From assembly GCF_019249655.2 (NCBI RefSeq), contig NZ_CP137557.1:1175001-1239000 (forward strand): a DNA stretch of 64,000 nt. The letters run 5' to 3'. Source of the DNA: Segatella copri. GTDB taxonomy: Bacteria; Bacteroidota; Bacteroidia; Bacteroidales; Bacteroidaceae. This document shows, piece after piece, positions 37,683-46,597 of this stretch. A program made the translations under genes and the position numbers. The notes below the pieces were generated by a model. The model did no database searches, was not told where the DNA came from, and worked only from the letters and a program-made list of their open reading frames with translations. Each line of letters starts with the position of its first letter. The first letter of the stretch is position 1.

Positions 37683-39206
37683 ATGGATTCAGAAATCGAA
37701 AACAAACCACAGAGTCAATCGTCAGGCAACGAGAACACCCGAGAGGGCTTCAGCGCAGGCGGTTATCAGAAGAGTTATCGTAGTGTAGGTCGCTCACAGC
37801 GTCCACGTATTAACAGTCATCGCCCATCTTATGGCAGCGATAGAAGTAGTAACAGCAGTAGCGAGGGTGGCTTCCGCCCAGAAGGATTCGGAGCTGGCCT
37901 GCAGGGTAATTCGGGCAGCAGCGATCGTCCACAGCGCAGCAGCTATGGCAGCAGCAGCCGTGGTGGCTATGGCCGTCCACAGGGTGGCTACAACAGCAAC
38001 CGTGGTGGCAGCAGCTATGGTAACAGCCGTGGCGGTGGTTATGGCCGTCCACAGGGTGGCTACAACAGCCGTCCTCAGCAGGGTGGTTACAATAGCCGTC
38101 CTCGTTTCAACAATAATGCAGAAGGTGACGACCAGCATCAGTCTAATGGTGGTTACCAGCCACGTCAGCAGGGTGGCTACGGCCGTCCACAGGGTGGTGG
38201 CTATGGCAACAACCGTGGCGGTGGTTACGGCAACAACCGTGGTGGTGGCTATAACAGCAACAACCGTGGCGGTGGCTATGGCAACAACCGTGGCGGTGGC
38301 TATGGCAACAACCGTGGCGGTGGCTATAACAGCAACAACCGTGGCGGTGGCTATGGCAACAACCGTGGTGGTGGCTATAACAACAACCGTGGTGGCGGCT
38401 TCCGCCAGCACACTCCTGGATACGATCCAAATGCTAAGTATAGCATGAAGAAGCGCATCGAGTACAAGGAGGAGAATATCGACCCAACAGAGCCATTGCG
38501 CTTGAACAAGTTCCTTGCCAATGCTGGTGTATGCTCTCGCCGTGAGGCTGATGAGTTCATCCAGGCTGGTCTGGTAACTGTCAATGGTGAGGTAGTTACC
38601 GAGTTGGGTACCAAGATTCTTCGCACCGACGAGGTGAAGTTCCACGATGCAGTGGTATCTTTGGAGAAGAAGGTATATGTATTGCTCAACAAGCCAAAGG
38701 ATTACGTGACAACCAGCGATGATCCTCAGCAGCGCAAGACTGTGATGGACCTCGTGAAGGATGTATGCCCTGAGCGTATCTATCCTGTAGGTCGTCTCGA
38801 CCGTAACACAACAGGTGTGCTCCTGTTGACCAACGATGGTGACCTGGCTTCTAAGCTGACTCATCCTAAGTTCTTGAAGAAGAAGGTATATCACGTACAC
38901 CTCGACAAGAACCTCACTTCTCACGATATGGATCAGATTCGTGAGGGTATTACCTTGGATGACGGCGAGATCAAGGCAGACGCTATCGAGTATGCTGACG
39001 ATCGCGACAAGTCACAGGTAGGCATCGAGATTCACAGCGGCAAGAACCGTATCGTTCGCCGTATCTTCGAGAGCCTCGGTTATCGTGTAACCAAGTTGGA
39101 CCGTGTACAGTTTGCAGGTTTGACCAAGAAGAACCTCCGTCGTGGTGACTGGCGCTTCCTTACAGAGAAGGAAGTTGACATGCTCCGCATGGGTGCTTTT
39201 GAATAA
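37683..39206 (+). CDS. RsuA/RluB-family pseudouridine synthase with Gly-Arg-Asn repeat extension
   Basis: The 507-aa protein has two halves. Residues 1-235 are a low-complexity tail rich in Gly, Asn, Arg and Tyr with repeating RGGGYGNN and RGGGYNSNN units, like RNA-binding RGG tails. From about 270 there is an S4 domain (LRLNKFLANAGVCSRREADE). The synthase domain follows, with catalytic Asp in GRLDRNTTGVLLLT (about 377) and HPKFLKKKVYHV. The family modifies rRNA uridines; RluB (23S U2605) is the likeliest match. The tail nearly doubles the usual length of about 250-300. Confidence 0.92.
   Translation: MDSEIENKPQSQSSGNENTREGFSAGGYQKSYRSVGRSQRPRINSHRPSYGSDRSSNSSSEGGFRPEGFGAGLQGNSGSSDRPQRSSYGSSSRGGYGRPQGGYNSNRGGSSYGNSRGGGYGRPQGGYNSRPQQGGYNSRPRFNNNAEGDDQHQSNGGYQPRQQGGYGRPQGGGYGNNRGGGYGNNRGGGYNSNNRGGGYGNNRGGGYGNNRGGGYNSNNRGGGYGNNRGGGYNNNRGGGFRQHTPGYDPNAKYSMKKRIEYKEENIDPTEPLRLNKFLANAGVCSRREADEFIQAGLVTVNGEVVTELGTKILRTDEVKFHDAVVSLEKKVYVLLNKPKDYVTTSDDPQQRKTVMDLVKDVCPERIYPVGRLDRNTTGVLLLTNDGDLASKLTHPKFLKKKVYHVHLDKNLTSHDMDQIREGITLDDGEIKADAIEYADDRDKSQVGIEIHSGKNRIVRRIFESLGYRVTKLDRVQFAGLTKKNLRRGDWRFLTEKEVDMLRMGAFE
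38170..38400 (+). repeat. In-frame tandem repeats encoding the RGGGYGNN tail
   Basis: Units of 24 and 27 bp (GGTGGCTATGGCAACAACCG type) alternate through this stretch. They are prone to length change by slippage while staying in frame. Confidence 0.8.
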
Positions 39207-39226
39207 GGAACATATCAAATTATAAG

Positions 39227-39255
39227 AAAGGAGACTAGTCTTTAGTCTCCTTTTT
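39227..39255 (+). terminator. Intrinsic terminator before asnS
   Basis: Perfect 11-bp arms (39227-39237 and 39243-39253), 5-nt loop, T5 tail. Confidence 0.9.
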
Positions 39256-39271
39256 AACCTATTAATTAACA

Positions 39272-40699
39272 ATGGAAAAAGTAAAAAGAACTAAAGTCGT
39301 TGACTTGCTCAAGAGCACAGCCTACGACTCAATCGTGAATGTTAAGGGATGGGTACGTACCCATCGTAGTAGCAAAGCAGTCGATTTTATCGCTCTTAAC
39401 GATGGTTCTACTATTAATAATATTCAGATAGTAGTCGACCCATCAAAGGTCGATGAGAATCAGCTCCGCCAGATTACCACTGGTGCCTGCATCAGCGTAG
39501 TAGGTACCTTGGTAGAGAGCCAGGGTGCCGGTCAGAGTGTTGAGATTCAGTGCGAAAGCATCGAAATCTACGGTCTCTGCGGCAGTGACTATCCAATGCA
39601 GAAGAAGGGACAGAGCTTCGAGTACATGCGTCAGTATGCTCACCTCCGTCTTCGTACCAACACCTTTGGTGCCGTGATGCGTATCCGCCACAACATGGCG
39701 ATGGCTATCCACACCTACTTCCACGAGCATGGATATTTCTATTTCAATACTCCTCTCATCACAGCCAGCGACTGTGAGGGTGCAGGTCAGATGTTCCAGG
39801 TTACAACCAAGAACCTCTACAATCTGAAGAAGACCGAGGATGGCAAGATTGACTATTCTGATGATTTCTTCGGCAAGCAGACTTCACTGACCGTTTCTGG
39901 TCAGTTGGAGGGTGAGCTGGGTGCCACAGCACTCGGTGCTATTTACACCTTCGGTCCTACCTTCCGTGCAGAGAACAGTAACACTCCTCGCCACCTGGCT
40001 GAGTTCTGGATGGTTGAGCCAGAGGTTGCTTTCCTGGATATGGATGGTTTGATGGAGCTAGAGGAAGACTTCATCAAGTATTGTATCCGTTGGGCACTGG
40101 AGCACTGCAAGGACGACCTTGCTTTCTTGAACAAGATGATTGACAAGGGTTTGATTGCTCGTCTGGAGGGCGTATTGAATTCAGACTTCGTTCATCTTCC
40201 ATATACCGAGGGTATCCGCATCCTGCAGGAGGCTATTGCCAACGGCAAGAAGTTTGAGTTCCCATGCGAGTGGGGTGACGACCTGGCTTCAGAGCACGAG
40301 CGTTTCCTCGTAGAGGAGCACTTCAAGCGTCCTGTTATCATGACCAACTATCCAAAGGCCATCAAGGCATTCTATATGAAGATAGACGAGGAGGAGAGCG
40401 GCTTCGGCGGCAAGAGCGGTCAGACCGTTCAGGGTACCGACGTACTGTTCCCACAGATTGGTGAGATTATCGGCGGTTCTGTCCGTGAGGAGAGCTACGA
40501 TAAGTTGATGGGTGAGATTGAGGACCGCAACATCCCTATGAAGGATATGAACTGGTATCTTGATACCCGTAAGTACGGTTCATGCCCACACGCAGGTTTC
40601 GGTCTCGGTTTCGAGCGTCTGATTCTCTTCGTAACCGGTATGCAGAACATCCGCGACGTGATTCCGTTCCCACGTACACCAAAGAATGCAGAGTTCTAA
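39272..40699 (+). CDS. asnS: Asparagine--tRNA ligase
   Basis: The 475-aa class II synthetase has an N-terminal OB fold anticodon-binding domain ([25 protein letters not shown], about 19-43). Motif 2 is [22 protein letters not shown] (about 229) and motif 3 is GFGLGFERL (about 444-452). An Asn-type insertion, rather than Asp-type features, supports AsnRS. The start lies only 17 bases after the upstream terminator, with no obvious TAnnTTTG box between. Confidence 0.95.
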   Translation: MEKVKRTKVVDLLKSTAYDSIVNVKGWVRTHRSSKAVDFIALNDGSTINNIQIVVDPSKVDENQLRQITTGACISVVGTLVESQGAGQSVEIQCESIEIYGLCGSDYPMQKKGQSFEYMRQYAHLRLRTNTFGAVMRIRHNMAMAIHTYFHEHGYFYFNTPLITASDCEGAGQMFQVTTKNLYNLKKTEDGKIDYSDDFFGKQTSLTVSGQLEGELGATALGAIYTFGPTFRAENSNTPRHLAEFWMVEPEVAFLDMDGLMELEEDFIKYCIRWALEHCKDDLAFLNKMIDKGLIARLEGVLNSDFVHLPYTEGIRILQEAIANGKKFEFPCEWGDDLASEHERFLVEEHFKRPVIMTNYPKAIKAFYMKIDEEESGFGGKSGQTVQGTDVLFPQIGEIIGGSVREESYDKLMGEIEDRNIPMKDMNWYLDTRKYGSCPHAGFGLGFERLILFVTGMQNIRDVIPFPRTPKNAEF

Positions 40700-40734
40700 T
40701 TTCCGTTGATATCAACGAAAACAGAATATAGAAT

Positions 40735-40770
40735 AAGCGAGGCTTCTTTTTCAGAGGTCTCGCTTTTATT
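40735..40770 (+). terminator. Intrinsic terminator after asnS
   Basis: 13-nt arms (40735-40747 and 40753-40765) with two wobble pairs and a TTTTATTTT tail. Confidence 0.8.
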
Positions 40771-40830
40771 TTGCCTGCTTAGCTCATATTTTGGCAGCTA
40801 GGCTCATATTTCGCCTGCTTAGCTCTGGGT
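40771..40830. repeat. Three tandem 20-bp repeats
   Basis: Units 40771-40790, 40791-40810 and 40811-40830 share the pattern (T/C)(C/G)GCCTGCTTAGCTCATATT with a few changes. Each carries a GCTNAGCTC core. Confidence 0.8.
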
Positions 40831-40877
40831 TTTGGTTATTTTTACATCTTTTCTTCCTCTTTTTCATTATTTTATTG

Positions 40878-40885
40878 TACCTTTG
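40878..40885 (+). promoter_or_regulatory. -7 element for trpS
   Basis: TACCTTTG 28 bases before the trpS start; no clear -33 element. Confidence 0.6.
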
Positions 40886-40913
40886 CAGCTAAATTATTAA
40901 AATCGTAAGAAAA

Positions 40914-41999
40914 ATGGGAAAGATTATATTGACGGGCGACCGTCCTACAGGTAAACTTCACCTGGGTCACTACATCGGCTCATTGCAGCGCCGAGTACAG
41001 CTTCAGAATGCTGGCGACTTCGATAGAATGTTCGTTTTCATGGCCGACGTTCAGGCTTTGACAGATAATGCCGATAACCCGGAGAAGATTCGCCAGAACA
41101 TCACAGAGGTAGCACTCGATTATCTTTCTGCGGGTCTCGATCCACAGAAGTGTACACTCTATATCCAGAGTATGATTCCTGAGTTGGCAGAGTTGACTAC
41201 CTACCTGATGAACCTCATCTCTGTATCTCGTGTTCAGCGTAACCCAACCGTGAAAACAGAGATCAAGATGCGTAACTTCGAGGCAAACATTCCTCTCGGT
41301 TTCTTCTGCTATCCTGTGAGCCAGGCTGCCGACATCACCGCTTTCAAGGCAACAACCGTGCCTGCCGGTGAGGACCAGGAGCCTATGCTGGAGGTAACCC
41401 GCGAATTGGTTCGCCGTTTTAACCAGACTTATGCGCCTGTATTGGTAGAGCCAGAGATTCTGCTTCCTGAGATTGCTTGCTGCCGTCGCCTTCCAGGAAC
41501 TGATGGTAAGGAGAAGATGAGTAAGAGTCTCGGCAACTGCATCTACATGAGCGATGACGAGAAGACCGTTTGGAAGAAGGTGAAGAAGATGTCTAACGGT
41601 GAGCCACGCATGAGCATGGAAGAGCCTGGACATCTGGAGGGAAATGCCGTGTTCACTTATCTGGAGGCATTCTCTACTCCTGAGGACTTCGCTGAGTTCT
41701 GGCCAGAGTTCAAGACTTTGGATGAGTTGAAGGAGCAGTATGTGAAGGGTGGTATCGGTGATGGCACCTGCAAGAAGTTCCTGAACAGCGTCATCAACAA
41801 GATGCTTGACCCAATCCGTGCCCGCCGTCATGAGTTTGAGCAGGATATTCCTGAGGTATTCAATATCCTGAAGAAGGGTAGCGAAGATGCCCGCGAATTT
41901 GCAGCCCAGACCATGGACGAGGTTCGCAAGGCAATGCGCATCGACTACTTCAGCGATGCTGCCTATATTGAGGAGCAGGCTGCGAAGTTTAGAATTTAG
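40914..41999 (+). CDS. trpS: Tryptophan--tRNA ligase
   Basis: The 361-aa class I synthetase has the HIGH-equivalent HLGHY (about 17-21) in GDRPTGKLHLGHYIGS and the KMSKS motif GKEKMSKSLGN (about 200-210). RNPTVKTE and AADITAFKA are family landmarks around the Trp pocket. Normal length for the bacterial enzyme. It stands alone between the asnS terminator and a transporter gene. Confidence 0.95.
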   Translation: MGKIILTGDRPTGKLHLGHYIGSLQRRVQLQNAGDFDRMFVFMADVQALTDNADNPEKIRQNITEVALDYLSAGLDPQKCTLYIQSMIPELAELTTYLMNLISVSRVQRNPTVKTEIKMRNFEANIPLGFFCYPVSQAADITAFKATTVPAGEDQEPMLEVTRELVRRFNQTYAPVLVEPEILLPEIACCRRLPGTDGKEKMSKSLGNCIYMSDDEKTVWKKVKKMSNGEPRMSMEEPGHLEGNAVFTYLEAFSTPEDFAEFWPEFKTLDELKEQYVKGGIGDGTCKKFLNSVINKMLDPIRARRHEFEQDIPEVFNILKKGSEDAREFAAQTMDEVRKAMRIDYFSDAAYIEEQAAKFRI

Positions 42000-42085
42000 T
42001 TTATAGTTAATAGTTTATAATTGATAGTTAGGCATACGCCGTTTCGGAAAGTACATTCTTAATTATTGATTATTGATTTTTAATT
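42000..42085. repeat. AT-rich TAGTTTATAGTTAATAG repeat
   Basis: The trpS-MATE gap contains TTTATAGTTAATAGTTTATA and ATTATTGATTATTGATTTTTAATT words. These are related to the inverted repeat at 45156-45208 and to AT-rich repeats seen in many Bacteroidales genomes (inference). Confidence 0.5.
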
Positions 42086-43372
42086 ATGAATAAACGAATA
42101 TTGCAATTAGCGGTGCCGTCGATAATATCCAATATCACGGTACCGCTTTTAGGTTTGGTGGATGTTGCCATCGTGGGCCATATTGGTGATGCGGCTTATA
42201 TCGGAGCCATCGCCGTGGGCTCGATGCTCTTCAATGTCATCTACTGGCTCTTCGGATTCCTGAGAATGGGAACCAGCGGAATGACTTCGCAGGCTTTGGG
42301 CAGGAGAGACTTTGCCGAAGTGCTGAGGCTTCTGGTTCGTTCTCTGGGCATCGGCGTAGGAATAGGACTCCTGTTCTTTATCCTGCAGAGATGGATTATC
42401 GGCTGCGGATTGTGGGCGATGTCACCGGAAGCGGATGTCGTGGAACTGACCCGCAGATATTGCTATGTCTGTATCTGGGGAGCGCCTGCCGTGCTCGGAC
42501 TCTATGGATTCACGGGCTGGTTTATCGGTATGCAGAACACCCGAATCCCGATGGTGGTGTCGCTCTCTCAGAATGTGGTGAACATCGTAGCCTCCCTGGT
42601 GCTCGTCTTTGTTTTCAGGATGACGGTAGAGGGCGTGGCGCTCGGCACGGTCATCGCCCAATGGTGGGGATTCCTGCTGGCATGCGTGCTCTATCGGCTT
42701 TACTATCGCCGGTTGGGCAAGTATGATTATCGCCAGCATCTCTTCGACTCTGAACCGCTGAAGCGATTCTTCTCTTTAAACAGAGACATCTTCCTCCGCA
42801 CCGTATGTCTGGTGGCAGTGAACCTCTTCTTTACGGCAGCAGGTTCCCGCGAGAGTACGCTGGTGCTGGCTGTCAACACGTTGCTGATGACGCTTTTCAC
42901 CATCTTCTCCTATTTCATGGATGGCTTTGCTTATGCGGCAGAGGCATTGAGCGGCAAGTATTATGGTGCCGGGAATAGGGTAGCGTTCCGGGAGGTGGTC
43001 AGGCGGACGATGGGTTTCGGAGTGGGCGTAGCCATCGGTTTCACCTTATTATATATAATAGGTGGCGAGAATTTCCTCTCTTTACTGACCAGTGATGAGC
43101 GGGTGATAGCGGCATCGGGTGAGTATTTCGGTTGGGCGATACTGATACCCCTGGCAGGAATGCCGGCATTCGTCTTCGATGGCATCTTCGTGGGCATCAC
43201 CCGCTCGAAGTCGATGCTCTGTTCCACCGCCGTGGCCTCAGCCTCGTTCTTCGCATTGTTTTTCGGGCTACATCCTCTGCTAGGCAACCATGCCCTGTGG
43301 CTTGCCTTTATCCTCTACCTCGTTTTGCGAGGTATCGTATTATTCGTCATTTACCGTAGCCAACTGCGGTAA
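42086..43372 (+). CDS. MATE-family efflux transporter
   Basis: The 428-aa integral membrane protein has about twelve hydrophobic segments. The N-terminus LAVPSIISNITVPLLGLVDVAIVGHIGDAAYIGAIAVG is the typical MATE start. FRMGTSGMTSQALGRRD is the conserved segment after helix 2. DinF/NorM-type proteins exchange Na+ or H+ for organic cations. The substrate cannot be told from sequence. No linked regulator. Confidence 0.9.
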   Translation: MNKRILQLAVPSIISNITVPLLGLVDVAIVGHIGDAAYIGAIAVGSMLFNVIYWLFGFLRMGTSGMTSQALGRRDFAEVLRLLVRSLGIGVGIGLLFFILQRWIIGCGLWAMSPEADVVELTRRYCYVCIWGAPAVLGLYGFTGWFIGMQNTRIPMVVSLSQNVVNIVASLVLVFVFRMTVEGVALGTVIAQWWGFLLACVLYRLYYRRLGKYDYRQHLFDSEPLKRFFSLNRDIFLRTVCLVAVNLFFTAAGSRESTLVLAVNTLLMTLFTIFSYFMDGFAYAAEALSGKYYGAGNRVAFREVVRRTMGFGVGVAIGFTLLYIIGGENFLSLLTSDERVIAASGEYFGWAILIPLAGMPAFVFDGIFVGITRSKSMLCSTAVASASFFALFFGLHPLLGNHALWLAFILYLVLRGIVLFVIYRSQLR

Positions 43373-43568
43373 ATGGCGAATTGTGTTTTAATGGGATATA
43401 ATACTAGAAATAATGCACATTGTTCTTGAAAAATTGCACACTTGAAATATTGTGTGCGCATTTTCGGGAAAAACTACATTAATTTAGTTTAAAACTTACG
43501 CCGATATTCTTTTTCTTTGCATAATTTTCGTAATTTCGCACAGCAAAACTAGAAAAAAATAGAGTAAA

Positions 43569-43748
43569 ATGACAGCAGAAGAATATTATCAGCAGGGAAA
43601 CGCCTGGCGGAAGCAAGGCGACTTTAAGCATGCCCTCGACTGCTATATGGAGGCCATCGCCCTCGACCCCGAGAGTCCGGCTGTAGCGGCAAAGGAGATG
43701 CTTGATAATATCATGAGCTTTTATTGCAAAGACTACTACAATCCATAA
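43569..43748 (+). CDS. 59-aa tetratricopeptide-like protein leading the kor operon
   Basis: ATG 43569 opens a 59-codon frame (MTAEEYYQQGNAWRKQGDF ... DYYNP). It contains one TPR-type helix pair: YYQQGNAWRKQGDF followed by ALDCYMEAIALDPES, with consensus G, A and P positions. Such mini-TPR genes precede 2-oxoacid:ferredoxin oxidoreductase genes in other Bacteroidales (recalled, not searched). It lies 67 bp before the ferredoxin subunit gene. A role in complex assembly is a guess. Confidence 0.8.
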   Translation: MTAEEYYQQGNAWRKQGDFKHALDCYMEAIALDPESPAVAAKEMLDNIMSFYCKDYYNP

Positions 43749-43815
43749 TGCTCTATGTGGACCGCAGCAGCCTTGGCTACTCCAAAAGTAAAGATAATAA
43801 GAAAAAATTTAGAAT

Positions 43816-44046
43816 ATGAGCAAGATTAAAGGGGCTATTGTAGTCGATACCAAGCGTTGCAAGGGATGCGCGCTCTGCGTAGAGGCTTGTCCTCATCATG
43901 TCATCGCATTGGCCGAGAAGAAGGTCAATGTGCATGGTTATCGCTATGTAGAGGCAGCTGTGCCTGATGCATGCGTTGGCTGTACTTCGTGCGCCATCGT
44001 CTGCCCAGACGGTTGCATCACTGTTTATCGAAAGAAGGAGGACTAA
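43816..44046 (+). CDS. korD: 2-oxoacid:ferredoxin oxidoreductase delta subunit (2[4Fe-4S] ferredoxin)
   Basis: The 76-aa protein has two Cys-x2-Cys-x2-Cys-x3-Cys-Pro clusters (CKGCALCVEACP at about 15-26 and CVGCTSCAIVCP at about 54-65). Each binds a [4Fe-4S] centre. It passes electrons from the thiamine enzyme to external ferredoxin. It is the first enzyme gene of korDABC, 3 bp from the alpha subunit. Confidence 0.92.
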   Translation: MSKIKGAIVVDTKRCKGCALCVEACPHHVIALAEKKVNVHGYRYVEAAVPDACVGCTSCAIVCPDGCITVYRKKED

Positions 44047-44049
44047 ACA

Positions 44050-45138
44050 ATGGCAAATCAAGAAGTAACATTAATGAAGGGCAATGAGGCGATAGCCCAT
44101 GCCTGCATCAGATGTGGTGCGGATGGCTTCTTTGGCTATCCTATCACACCTCAGAGTGAGATTATTGAGACGCTGGCTCTGCTCAAGCCTTGGGAGACAT
44201 CGGGAATGGTGGTTCTGCAGGCTGAGAGTGAGGTGGCGGCTATCAACATGGTTTATGGTGGCGCCGGTGCCGGAAAGCGTGTCATCACCACCTCGTCAAG
44301 TCCAGGTGTGGCTTTGATGCAGGAGGGCATCTCCTATATGGCAGGTGCCGAGATTCCGGGTGTTATCGTCAACGTGCAGCGTGGCGGTCCGGGCTTGGGT
44401 ACCATCCAGCCATCACAGAGTGATTATTTCCAGGCTACCCGTGGTGGCGGTAATGGTGATTACAACGTCATCGTGCTGGCTCCTGCATCGGTTCAGGAGA
44501 TGGCTGATTTCGTAGATCTCGCCTTCACCCTTGCCTTCAAGTATCGCAATCCGGCGATGATTCTGAGCGATGGCGTCATCGGACAGATGATGGAGAAGGT
44601 GGTTCTGCCTCCGGTAAAACCACGTCGCACCGAGGAGGAGATTGCTAAGGAGTGTCCATGGGCTACCATCGGCCGTCCTAAGAGTCGCCCTGTCAACATT
44701 ATGACCTCTCTGGAACTCAAGCCTGAGGTCATGGAGGCACGCAACATCGCCCTTCAGGAGAAATATCAGAAGATTCGTGATACCGAAGTAAGATATGAGA
44801 TGGAGCAGATGGAGGATGCCGACTATGTTATCGTAGCCTTCGGCAGTGCGGCACGTATCGCCGAGAAGAGTATCGAGAATGCTCGTGAGCAGGGCATCAA
44901 GGTAGGATTGTTCCGTCCTATCACCCTCTGGCCTTTCCCTGAAAAGGAGATTCATGAACTTGCCAAGACCAAGAAGGGCATTCTGGTTGCCGAAATCAAT
45001 GCAGGTCAGATGGTTCAAGATGTGCGTTTGGCTGTGAATGGCCAGACTCCAGTGGAGCACTTCGGTCGCCTGGGCGGCATCGTGCCTGAGCCAGAGGAAA
45101 TCGTTGAAGCGCTGAAAAAGTTAACAGTTAACAATTGA
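44050..45138 (+). CDS. korA: 2-oxoacid:ferredoxin oxidoreductase alpha subunit
   Basis: The 362-aa protein has the pyrimidine-binding domain start KGNEAIAHACIRCGADGFFGYPITPQSEI and the SSPGVALMQEGISYMAGAEIPGVIV segment. A transketolase C-terminal-like domain (VIVAFGSAARIAEKSI) follows. With KorB it binds thiamine diphosphate and decarboxylates a 2-oxoacid, making acyl-CoA and reduced ferredoxin. 2-Oxoglutarate and branched-chain oxoacids are both possible substrates; the gene name is by convention. Confidence 0.9.
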   Translation: MANQEVTLMKGNEAIAHACIRCGADGFFGYPITPQSEIIETLALLKPWETSGMVVLQAESEVAAINMVYGGAGAGKRVITTSSSPGVALMQEGISYMAGAEIPGVIVNVQRGGPGLGTIQPSQSDYFQATRGGGNGDYNVIVLAPASVQEMADFVDLAFTLAFKYRNPAMILSDGVIGQMMEKVVLPPVKPRRTEEEIAKECPWATIGRPKSRPVNIMTSLELKPEVMEARNIALQEKYQKIRDTEVRYEMEQMEDADYVIVAFGSAARIAEKSIENAREQGIKVGLFRPITLWPFPEKEIHELAKTKKGILVAEINAGQMVQDVRLAVNGQTPVEHFGRLGGIVPEPEEIVEALKKLTVNN

Positions 45139-45155
45139 TAGTTAACAGTTAATGG

Positions 45156-45208
45156 TTTATAGTTAATAGGAGGCTGCGCCCTATAAACTGTAAACTATTA
45201 ACTATAAA
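45156..45208. repeat. Inverted repeat between korA and korB
   Basis: Perfect 14-bp arms (45156-45169 and 45195-45208) in a gap of 79 bp, with GTTAACAGTTAA words just before. It may limit read-through or protect the mRNA. Similar words occur at 42000-42085. Confidence 0.7.
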
Positions 45209-45217
45209 TTAAATAAA

Positions 45218-45982
45218 ATGAATGATATAATTTCACCAGAAAATCTGGTATATAAGAAGCCTACGCTGATGAACGATACCCCGATGCACTATTGCCCGGG
45301 CTGTTCGCATGGCGTAGTTCATAAGCTCGTTGCCGAGGTCATCGAGGAGATGGGCATGGAGGATAAGACGGTGGGCGTTTGTCCGGTGGGCTGTGCCGTA
45401 TTCGCTTATCGCTATTTGGATATCGACTGGCAGGAAGCTGCCCATGGCCGTGCTCCTGCTGTGGCTACGGGTATCAAGCGTATGTGGCCAGACCGTCTCG
45501 TCTTCACCTATCAGGGCGATGGCGACCTGGCGTGCATCGGTACCTGCGAGACCATCCACGCCCTGAACCGTGGCGAGCATATCGCCATCATCTTCATCAA
45601 CAATGCCATCTATGGTATGACCGGTGGACAGATGGCTCCAACCACCCTGTTGGGTCAGAAGACCGCTACCTGTCCTTACGGACGAGAGGCAGATCTTCAT
45701 GGTTATCCACTGAACATCACCGAACTTGCCAGCCATCTGCAGGGTACCTGCTATGTAACCCGCCAGAGTGTGGAGACCGTGGCAAGCATCAAGAAGGCAA
45801 AGAAGGCAATCCGCAAGGCTTTCGAGGCAAGCATGCAGGGCAAGGGTTCCAGCCTGGTAGAGATTGTTTCTACCTGCAACAGCGGATGGAAGCTCTCACC
45901 TGTTGAGGCGAACAAGTGGATGGAAGAGAACATGTTTAAGCAGTATCCTAAGGGCGACCTGAAGGATACAACAAATTTGTAA
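45218..45982 (+). CDS. korB: 2-oxoacid:ferredoxin oxidoreductase beta subunit (thiamine diphosphate)
   Basis: The 254-aa protein has the N-terminal CPGCSHG cluster ligand region and the thiamine diphosphate/Mg motif GDGDLACIGTCETIHALNRGEHIAIIFINNAIYGMTGGQ (about 100-138). It completes the catalytic centre with the alpha subunit. Five bases separate it from korC. Confidence 0.93.
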   Translation: MNDIISPENLVYKKPTLMNDTPMHYCPGCSHGVVHKLVAEVIEEMGMEDKTVGVCPVGCAVFAYRYLDIDWQEAAHGRAPAVATGIKRMWPDRLVFTYQGDGDLACIGTCETIHALNRGEHIAIIFINNAIYGMTGGQMAPTTLLGQKTATCPYGREADLHGYPLNITELASHLQGTCYVTRQSVETVASIKKAKKAIRKAFEASMQGKGSSLVEIVSTCNSGWKLSPVEANKWMEENMFKQYPKGDLKDTTNL

Positions 45983-45987
45983 GAACA

Positions 45988-46533
45988 ATGAAGACAGAAA
46001 TCATTATATCCGGTTTTGGTGGTCAGGGTGTCCTTTCGATGGGAAAGATCCTGGCCTATTCAGGACTGATGGAAGACAAGGAGGTAACCTGGATGCCTGC
46101 TTACGGACCAGAGCAGCGTGGCGGTACGGCCAACGTGACGGTCATAGTGAGCGACAGCCGCATCTCTTCGCCTATCCTGAGCCATTACGATGTAGCCATC
46201 GTGCTCAACCAGCCATCGCTCGATAAGTTCGAGTCAAAGATTAAGCCTGGCGGTATTCTTATTTATGATGGTTATGGCGTGATGAATCCTCCACAGCGCA
46301 AGGACATCACCATCTATCGCATTGATGCGATGGACAAGGCTGCCGAGATGAAGAATTCAAAGGTGTTCAATATGATTGTATTGGGCGGACTGCTGAAGGT
46401 TTGCCCAGTGGTGAGCACCGGCGGTTTGAACAAGGCACTCTACAAATCATTGCCAGAGCGTCATCATGGTCTGATTCCATTGAATATGAAGGCTGTGGAA
46501 GAGGGAATGAAGATTATCGAAAAGATTGATTAA
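45988..46533 (+). CDS. korC: 2-oxoacid:ferredoxin oxidoreductase gamma subunit
   Basis: The 181-aa protein has IIISGFGGQGVLSMGKILAYSG at the N-terminus and WMPAYGPEQRGGTANVTV, the CoA-binding gamma-domain signature. The MIVLGGLLK segment is conserved. It is the last gene of the operon. Confidence 0.92.
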   Translation: MKTEIIISGFGGQGVLSMGKILAYSGLMEDKEVTWMPAYGPEQRGGTANVTVIVSDSRISSPILSHYDVAIVLNQPSLDKFESKIKPGGILIYDGYGVMNPPQRKDITIYRIDAMDKAAEMKNSKVFNMIVLGGLLKVCPVVSTGGLNKALYKSLPERHHGLIPLNMKAVEEGMKIIEKID

Positions 46534-46597
46534 TCCTTTAGAGAAAGTCGAATCATTCATTTCGAAAATATCGAATAATAATTTAAATATTTGCCGT

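Noticed and set aside
37794..38924. Long antisense frame rich in Thr/Ala/Val over the RGG repeat region
   Set aside because: Produced by the repetitive Gly/Asn codons of the pseudouridine synthase on the other strand.
46587..46594. Possible -7 element just before the GH20 ATG
   Set aside because: It would leave almost no leader and does not match TAnnTTTG exactly.
46526..46597. Upstream in-frame start for the GH20 gene
   Set aside because: It would overlap korC and put 24 residues ahead of a clear signal peptide; ATG 46598 is preferred.
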